A stretch of 13,487 bases of DNA from Acetobacteraceae bacterium (GTDB lineage: Bacteria > Pseudomonadota > Alphaproteobacteria > Zavarziniales > Zavarziniaceae), in NCBI GenBank assembly GCA_947379865.1, contig CANCOY010000099.1:1-13487 (forward strand), read 5' to 3'. Under the pieces are notes generated by a model that saw nothing but the letters and a program-made list of their open reading frames with translations, did no database searches and was not told where the DNA came from. Numbering within the stretch: position 1 is the first letter of the stretch; each line of letters begins with the position of its first letter. A program made the position numbers and the translations under genes. Below are positions 8,103 to 13,487 of this stretch, piece after piece.

Positions 8103-11100
8103 ATGAACCAGGAACTCATGAACATCTTCGGTCGCGAGCCGGGTGCGCAGGCGTTCGATCAGATCAAGATCTCGATCGCGAGCCCGGAGCGGATTCGCGC
8201 CTGGAGCCATGGCGAGATCAAGAAGCCCGAAACCATCAACTACCGCACCTTCAAGCCCGAGCGCGACGGCCTGTTCTGCGCCAAGATCTTTGGCCCGATC
8301 AAGGATTACGAGTGCCTGTGCGGCAAGTACAAGCGCATGAAGTATCGCGGCATCACCTGCGAGAAGTGCGGCGTCGAGGTGACGCTCTCCAAGGTCCGGC
8401 GCGAGCGCATGGGCCATATTGAACTGGCGAGCCCCGTTGCCCACATCTGGTTCCTGAAGTCACTGCCCAGCCGCATCGGCCAGCTGCTGGACATGACCCT
8501 GAAGGATCTGGAGCGGATCCTGTATTTCGAGAACTATGTCGTCGTGGAGCCGGGCCTGACGCCGCTGAAGCGTCACCAGCTGCTGAACGAGGATGATTAC
8601 CTGCGGGCGCAGGACGAATATGGCGTGGACAGCTTCACGGCCGGCATCGGCGCCGAGGCCATCCGCACCATGCTGTCGGAGCTGAACCTTGAGGAAGAGG
8701 CGCGCCGCGCCCGCGAGGAACTGGCCGAGACCACGTCGGAGCTGAAGCCCAAGAAGATCGTCAAGCGCCTGAAGATCATCGAGTCCTTCGTTGAATCCGG
8801 CAATCGTCCCGAGTGGATGATCCTGACGGTCGTCCCCGTGATCCCGCCCGAGCTGCGCCCGCTGGTGCCGCTCGACGGTGGCCGTTTTGCGACCTCGGAT
8901 CTGAACGATCTCTATCGCCGCGTCATCAACCGTAACAACCGCCTGAAGCGCCTGATCGAGCTGCGCGCGCCTGACATCATCGTGCGTAACGAAAAGCGCA
9001 TGCTGCAGGAGGCGGTGGACGCCCTGTTCGATAACGGCCGCCGTGGCCGCGTCATCACCGGCGCCAACAAGCGCCCGCTGAAGTCGCTGTCCGACATGCT
9101 GAAGGGCAAGCAGGGCCGGTTCCGTCAGAACCTGCTTGGCAAGCGCGTCGATTATTCCGGCCGTTCGGTAATCGTCGTCGGGCCAGAGCTGAAGCTGCAC
9201 CAGTGCGGCCTGCCAAAGAAGATGGCGCTGGAGCTGTTCAAGCCGTTCATCTACGCCATCCTCGACCGCAAGGGCATCGCGACCACGGTCAAGATGGCCA
9301 AGAAGATGGTCGAGAAGGAGCGGGGCGAGGTCTGGGATATCCTGGAGCAGGTGATCCGCGAGCATCCGGTGATGCTGAACCGCGCCCCCACGCTGCACCG
9401 TCTTGGCATTCAGGCGTTTGAGCCGGTGCTGATCGAAGGCAAGGCGATCCAGCTGCATCCGCTGGTCTGTGCCGCCTTCAACGCCGACTTTGATGGCGAC
9501 CAGATGGCCGTGCACGTGCCGCTGAGCCTTGAGGCCCAGTTGGAAGCACGCGTTCTGATGATGTCGACCAACAACATCCTCAGCCCCGCCAATGGCAAGC
9601 CGATCATCGTTCCCAGCCAGGACATCGTGCTGGGCCTCTATTACCTGACCATGGAGCGCAAGGGCGAGCCGGGTGAGGGCATGTCCTTCAAGGACCTGTC
9701 GGAACTCCAGACCGCCATTGATGCCAAGGCGATCACCCTGCATTCCAAGATCTTCTGCCGTTACAACACGGTGGACGAGACGGGTGCGCCGGTGACCCTG
9801 CGCGTGGAAAGCACGGCCGGCCGCATGTTCCTGGCCGATGTGCTGCCGCGCAATCCGGCGGTGCCGTTCAGCCTCATCAACCGCCTGCTGACCAAGAAGG
9901 ATGTCAGCCAGGTGATCGATGTGGTCTATCGCCATTGCGGTCAGAAAGAGACGGTCATCTTTGCCGACCGCATCATGGGCCTTGGCTTCCATCACGCCTG
10001 CCGCGCCGGCATTTCGTTCGGCAAGGACGACATGGTGGTGCCGGCGGCCAAGGAGCAGCTGGTCGAGGAGACCCGTCTGCAGGCCAAGGAATACGAGCAG
10101 CAGTACATCGACGGCCTGATCACCCAGGGCGAGAAGTACAACAAGGTCATCGACGCCTGGGCCCAGTGCACGGATCGCGTGGCCGACGAGATGATGAAGG
10201 AGATCTCCGCCCGCCGCATCGACGAGAGCACGGGGCGCGAGCGCCAGATCAACTCCATCTACATGATGGCCCATTCCGGCGCCCGTGGTTCGGCGGCCCA
10301 GATGAAGCAGCTGGCCGGCATGCGTGGCCTGATGGCCAAGCCGTCGGGCGAGATCATCGAGACGCCGATCATCTCGAACTTCAAGGAAGGTCTGACCGTT
10401 CTTGAGTACTTCAACTCCACCCACGGCGCCCGTAAGGGCCTGGCGGATACGGCACTCAAGACCGCCAACTCGGGCTACCTGACGCGTCGTCTGGTGGACG
10501 TGGCGCAGGATTGCATCGTCGTCCAGGTGGATTGCGGCACGCAGCGCGGCCTGACGGTTTCGGAAGTGGTGGAAGGCGGCGAAGTGATCGAGCCGCTCGG
10601 CGACCGTATCCTTGGCCGTACCGCGGCGGTGGACATCGTCGACCCGATTTCGGGCGAAGTTGTGGTGCCGGCCGGCAAGCCCATGTACGAGCCTGAGGTT
10701 GACCTGGTCACCCAGGCCGGCGTGCAGGAAGTGATGATCCGCTCGGTCCTGACCTGCGAGGCCGAAAACGGCGTCTGCGGTCATTGCTATGGCCGTGATC
10801 TGGCGCGTGGTACCCCGGTGAACATCGGCGAGGCCATCGGCGTCATTGCGGCGCAGTCGATCGGCGAGCCGGGCACCCAGCTGACCATGCGTACCTTCCA
10901 CATCGGCGGCACGGCGCAGTTCGCCGAGCGCTCCAGCGTGGAGGCCAATACCGACGGCTCGATCAAGATCAACAACCGCAGTGTCGTGACGGACTCGACG
11001 AACCGTATCGTCGTCATGAGCCGCAATCTGGAAGTCGTCCTGATGGATGCCTCCGGCCGCGAGCGCGCCCGTCACCGCGTGCCTTATGGCGCGCGCCTCT

Positions 11101-12284
11101 TCTTTGACGAGGGTGCGACGGTTACCAAGGGCGTCAAGCTGGCCGAATGGGATCCGCGTACGATCCCGATCATCACCGAGCGTGAAGGCACCGCCAATTT
11201 CGTCGATCTCGTCGAAGGCGTGTCCATGCGCGAGGCGATGGACGAGGCCACCGGCATCGCGTCCAAGGAAGTGGTTGACTGGCGCTCGCAGCCCAAGGCG
11301 TCTGACCTGCGGCCGCGTATCGCTCTGCGCGATCCGTCGGGCGAGGTGATCATGCTCGCCAATGGCCTGGAGGCCCGCTACTTCCTGTCGGTCGGCGCCA
11401 TTCTCTCGGTCGAGGACGGTTCCAAGGTCCATGCCGGTGACGTGCTGGCACGTATTCCGCTGGAGAGCCTGAAGACCCGCGATATCACGGGTGGTCTGCC
11501 GCGCGTGGCCGAGCTGTTCGAGGCCCGCCGTCCCAAGGACCATGCGATCATCGCGGAAGTCTCGGGCCGGGTGGAATTCGGCAAGGACTACAAGAACAAG
11601 CGCCGCCTGATCCTGCATCCTCTCGAGGACGAAGGCACAGAGCCGCTGGAGTATCTGATCCCCACGGGCAAGCACATCTCCGTCCAGGAAGGCGACTTCG
11701 TGGAGCGCGGTGACTACCTGCTCGACGGCAACCCGGCGCCGCATGACATCCTGAAGGTCATGGGTGTCGAGGCTCTGGCGCGCTATCTGGTGAACGAGAT
11801 CCAGGAGGTCTATCGCCTGCAGGGCGTGAAGATCAACGACAAGCACATCGAGGTGATCGTTCGCCAGATGCTGCAGAAGGTCGAGATCGAGGACGGTGGT
11901 GACACCACCTTCCTGCCGGGTGAACAGGTTGACCGCGTCGAGTTCGACGAGGAAAACGCCAAGCAGGTCCTGGCCAGCCGCCGGATTGCCACGGGTAGCC
12001 CGGTTCTCCAGGGCATCACCAAGGCCTCGCTGCAGACGCGTTCGTTCATCTCGGCCGCATCCTTCCAGGAGACCACCCGCGTGCTGACCGAAGCGGCTGT
12101 TGCCGGCAAGGTCGATACCCTGGTTGGCCTCAAGGAGAACGTCATCGTCGGCCGCCTGATCCCGGCGGGTACCGGTGCCATGATGATCCGCATGAAGGAA
12201 CTGGCGGCAAGCCGTGACAAGACGGCTGCCAGCTTCGACAAGGCCGGCGGCGAGCTTGCCGATGGTCAGGAGTCCGCAGCCTGA
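8103..12284 (+). CDS. rpoC: DNA-directed RNA polymerase subunit beta'
   Basis: A 1393-aa catalytic-core subunit (E. coli 1407). Zinc site 1 has C71, C73, C86 and C89 (CLCG ... CEKCG). The catalytic magnesium motif NADFDGD is at 460-466, with D462, D464 and D466. Zinc site 2 is C811, C885, C892 and C895. The trigger loop follows GEAIGVIAAQSIGEPGTQLT and includes M929 and H933, matching E. coli M932 and H936. An insertion of roughly 190 residues after the trigger loop's first half corresponds to the proteobacterial SI3 insert. The C-terminus contains ITKASLQTRSFISAASFQET, which contacts omega and the clamp. ATG at 8103 has GGGAG 7 nt upstream. The gene is intact and is the last gene of the operon, followed by a clear terminator. 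Confidence 0.99.
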   Translation: MNQELMNIFGREPGAQAFDQIKISIASPERIRAWSHGEIKKPETINYRTFKPERDGLFCAKIFGPIKDYECLCGKYKRMKYRGITCEKCGVEVTLSKVRRERMGHIELASPVAHIWFLKSLPSRIGQLLDMTLKDLERILYFENYVVVEPGLTPLKRHQLLNEDDYLRAQDEYGVDSFTAGIGAEAIRTMLSELNLEEEARRAREELAETTSELKPKKIVKRLKIIESFVESGNRPEWMILTVVPVIPPELRPLVPLDGGRFATSDLNDLYRRVINRNNRLKRLIELRAPDIIVRNEKRMLQEAVDALFDNGRRGRVITGANKRPLKSLSDMLKGKQGRFRQNLLGKRVDYSGRSVIVVGPELKLHQCGLPKKMALELFKPFIYAILDRKGIATTVKMAKKMVEKERGEVWDILEQVIREHPVMLNRAPTLHRLGIQAFEPVLIEGKAIQLHPLVCAAFNADFDGDQMAVHVPLSLEAQLEARVLMMSTNNILSPANGKPIIVPSQDIVLGLYYLTMERKGEPGEGMSFKDLSELQTAIDAKAITLHSKIFCRYNTVDETGAPVTLRVESTAGRMFLADVLPRNPAVPFSLINRLLTKKDVSQVIDVVYRHCGQKETVIFADRIMGLGFHHACRAGISFGKDDMVVPAAKEQLVEETRLQAKEYEQQYIDGLITQGEKYNKVIDAWAQCTDRVADEMMKEISARRIDESTGRERQINSIYMMAHSGARGSAAQMKQLAGMRGLMAKPSGEIIETPIISNFKEGLTVLEYFNSTHGARKGLADTALKTANSGYLTRRLVDVAQDCIVVQVDCGTQRGLTVSEVVEGGEVIEPLGDRILGRTAAVDIVDPISGEVVVPAGKPMYEPEVDLVTQAGVQEVMIRSVLTCEAENGVCGHCYGRDLARGTPVNIGEAIGVIAAQSIGEPGTQLTMRTFHIGGTAQFAERSSVEANTDGSIKINNRSVVTDSTNRIVVMSRNLEVVLMDASGRERARHRVPYGARLFFDEGATVTKGVKLAEWDPRTIPIITEREGTANFVDLVEGVSMREAMDEATGIASKEVVDWRSQPKASDLRPRIALRDPSGEVIMLANGLEARYFLSVGAILSVEDGSKVHAGDVLARIPLESLKTRDITGGLPRVAELFEARRPKDHAIIAEVSGRVEFGKDYKNKRRLILHPLEDEGTEPLEYLIPTGKHISVQEGDFVERGDYLLDGNPAPHDILKVMGVEALARYLVNEIQEVYRLQGVKINDKHIEVIVRQMLQKVEIEDGGDTTFLPGEQVDRVEFDEENAKQVLASRRIATGSPVLQGITKASLQTRSFISAASFQETTRVLTEAAVAGKVDTLVGLKENVIVGRLIPAGTGAMMIRMKELAASRDKTAASFDKAGGELADGQESAA

Positions 12285-12321
12285 GCATTTCCTGATCGGT
12301 ATCTTCGGATCCTGACGAAAG

Positions 12322-12354
12322 AGGGCCGGGCGAAAGCCTGGCCCTTTTTGTTTC
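12322..12354 (+). terminator. Intrinsic terminator of the rpoBC operon
   Basis: AGGGCCGGGC (12322-12331) pairs with GCCTGGCCCT (12336-12345) around a GAAA tetraloop. The stem is 10 bp with one G-T wobble. The T-rich tract TTTTTGTTTC follows directly. It lies 37 nt after the rpoC stop. Of all the hairpins in the window, only this one has both a stable stem and a U-tract, so it probably marks the real 3' end of the cluster's mRNA. Confidence 0.93.
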
Positions 12355-12447
12355 TGTATCCCCGATTTTCATGTTGAAGGAATTTTAACGAAGACCTCCT
12401 AGAAGAGTCCCATTGATCGATTTCATCTGAAAATCATTGGGGGCTCC
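12355..12447 (+). promoter_or_regulatory. AT-rich spacer, likely promoter region of the TPR gene
   Basis: After the terminator the sequence turns clearly AT-rich compared with the rest of the window. A new transcription unit must begin here if the terminator is efficient. TTGAAG (12374-12379) could be a -35 box, but no convincing -10 lies 16-18 nt downstream, so I do not name a promoter. An inverted repeat TTTCA-TC-TGAAA (12421-12432) might be a small operator. Both readings are weak. Confidence 0.3.
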
Positions 12448-12501
12448 ATGAAGGGTGACTGGTTAAGAGCGCGGCCTCATACCGTGGGGGAACGCGCATG
12501 A
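12448..12501 (+). other. Possible 17-codon leader ORF overlapping the TPR gene start
   Basis: An ATG at 12448 opens a frame encoding MKGDWLRARPHTVGERA and ends at TGA 12499-12501. That stop overlaps the ATG of the next gene as ATGA. A G-run (12439-12443) lies 4 nt upstream, a close but possible ribosome site. The peptide resembles nothing I know and the frame could be chance. The exact start-stop overlap is what makes it worth listing. Confidence 0.2.
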
Positions 12502-13487
12502 GCATGCAGTCGGCGACCGCGCTGGTTGAAGGCGGATGCAAGTGTGGCAGCCAGCTCAGCCCTGAGCGCTGCTGTTCCTTCGACGAAAGGTTCTTTGCCT
12601 CGCCCGGTGAACGCGAGCGTGCGGCAACCCTGGCCCAGGCCGCACAGCGGTCGTGGATGGAGGGGCGGGCAGCGGATGCCGAGGTCCAGGCCATGCGCGC
12701 CCTTGCCCTTGCACCGCGCCTTGCGGACACGCGCTCGCTGCTCGCAACAATCCGCCTGCGTCAGGGTGAGATTGAGGCGGCGGTGGCCTTGTTCAACCGT
12801 TCGCTTGTGGACGATCCCAACCAGCTTGCGCCCAGCCAGGAAATAGCCCTGCTGCTCTTCCAGCGTGGAGATCTGCAGCGGGCGGTCCAATTCGCACGGG
12901 CCGCCGTGCGCCTTGGCCCTTCTGATGCCCAATCCCACAATCTGCTGGCGATGATCCTGACGGAAATGCACCAGCCCCAGGCCGGTGAATATCATTACCG
13001 CCGCGTCCTGGAACTGCTTGATGCGCCCAATGGCATCGTGCTGGCCAATCTGGCCTGGAACCTGAAGAACCAGGGTCGGATCGAGGAAGCACGGGGCTAT
13101 TACCGCCAGTCGGTCGAACTGCAGCCGCTGGAACGGCAGACCCTGATGGGGTGGGCCAAGATGGAAGAGGCGGACCGCAACTTCGATGCGGCCACGGATC
13201 TCTTGATCCAGGCCGAGGCCATTGCGCCAAGTGATCCGACGGTGCGTCTGTTTCGTGCGGTTACCGAAGGCCGCAAGGAGAATTATGAGGGGGCACTGGG
13301 CATCCTCGACAGCCTTTCCGGTACGGAAAGTGGCCTTGGCGTTGGTGAGTTGATCGAGAAGGGCCAGTTGCTCGACAAGATGGGTCGCCATGATGAGGCA
13401 TTCGAGAGTTTCGATGCCGCCAAGCAGGCCCTGCGTGATGGCTCGGGGACGGCCTATCAGGATGCCGATGCCGAGGCCATGGTTACC
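12498..13487 (+). CDS. SEC-C-motif TPR protein, probably TPR-sulfotransferase (partial)
   Basis: The 330 codons visible run open off the window end. The ATG at 12498 has GGGGGA (12486-12491) upstream, and an in-frame TGA at 12456 excludes longer starts; a second ATG at 12504 is possible. Near the N-terminus is CKCGSQLSPERCC, with C14, C16, C25 and C26 in the C-x-C-x8-C-C spacing of the SEC-C zinc-binding motif known from the SecA tail. Helical TPR repeats then follow at about 42-75, 76-109, 110-143, 144-177, 178-211 and 212-245, with another around 283-315. Typical TPR patterns include NLAWNLKNQGRIEEARGYYRQ. From memory, alphaproteobacterial proteins of this build often end in a PAPS-dependent sulfotransferase-like domain; that part would lie beyond the window, so the activity is inference. 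No signal peptide is seen. It is transcriptionally separate from rpoBC. Confidence 0.85.
   Translation, partial: MSMQSATALVEGGCKCGSQLSPERCCSFDERFFASPGERERAATLAQAAQRSWMEGRAADAEVQAMRALALAPRLADTRSLLATIRLRQGEIEAAVALFNRSLVDDPNQLAPSQEIALLLFQRGDLQRAVQFARAAVRLGPSDAQSHNLLAMILTEMHQPQAGEYHYRRVLELLDAPNGIVLANLAWNLKNQGRIEEARGYYRQSVELQPLERQTLMGWAKMEEADRNFDAATDLLIQAEAIAPSDPTVRLFRAVTEGRKENYEGALGILDSLSGTESGLGVGELIEKGQLLDKMGRHDEAFESFDAAKQALRDGSGTAYQDADAEAMVT

Noticed and set aside
8460..11846. 1128-codon open frame on the minus strand opposite rpoC
   Set aside because: It mirrors the codon pattern of a GC-rich gene. Its translation is low-complexity, rich in His, Leu, Asp, Arg and Ala, with no recognisable domain, and rpoC on the other strand is unmistakable.
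12526..12846. 106-codon plus-strand frame inside the TPR gene
   Set aside because: Arg/Pro/Ala-rich product typical of an out-of-frame reading of a GC-rich gene.
12477..13391. 304-codon minus-strand frame opposite the TPR gene
   Set aside because: The plus-strand frame has clear TPR periodicity, a SEC-C motif and a ribosome site. The antisense product looks like a bias artefact.

Overview
The window is a conserved housekeeping segment from a GC-rich alphaproteobacterium. It holds the transcription/translation cluster tuf (3' end) – tRNA-Trp(CCA) – secE – nusG – rplK – rplA – rplJ – rplL – rpoB – rpoC, followed by an intrinsic terminator and the start of a separate gene. All genes are on the + strand. 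Gene order, tRNA-Trp between tuf and secE, a 65-aa single-span SecE, and the sequences of RpoB (1371 aa) and RpoC (1393 aa) fit Alphaproteobacteria. A Rhodospirillales-like lineage is my impression only; nothing in the window proves it.

Layout: 1-149 end of EF-Tu; 150-218 spacer with a possible extended -10 box and a long hairpin; 219-294 tRNA-Trp with encoded CCA; 377-1107 secE-nusG, tightly coupled; 1108-1243 spacer with a structured leader; 1244-2367 rplK-rplA, 2 nt apart; 2368-2709 a 342-nt structured leader containing a recognisable L10-type element; 2710-3657 rplJ (GTG start) and rplL; 3658-3837 spacer with a perfect 14-bp hairpin; 3838-7953 rpoB; 7954-8102 spacer filled with four consecutive hairpins; 8103-12284 rpoC; 12322-12354 terminator; 12355-12497 AT-rich spacer; 12498 to the window end, a TPR protein with an N-terminal SEC-C-type cysteine motif, cut by the window edge.

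Functionally, EF-Tu and tRNA-Trp serve elongation, SecE is the small translocon subunit, and NusG couples RNA polymerase to ribosomes. L11/L1 form ribosomal stalks, and L10/L12 form the GTPase-stalk pentamer or heptamer. Beta and beta' are the catalytic core of RNA polymerase. Such clusters are usually controlled by ribosomal-protein feedback (L1 on rplKA, L10-L12 on rplJL), and the structured spacers here are consistent with that.

I see no defence system, mobile element, CRISPR array or novel gene cluster. The main interest is in the noncoding spacers: stable hairpins without U-tracts in nearly every long gap, and a switch-like set of alternative pairings in the rplJ leader. A second point of interest is the SEC-C/TPR gene after rpoC.
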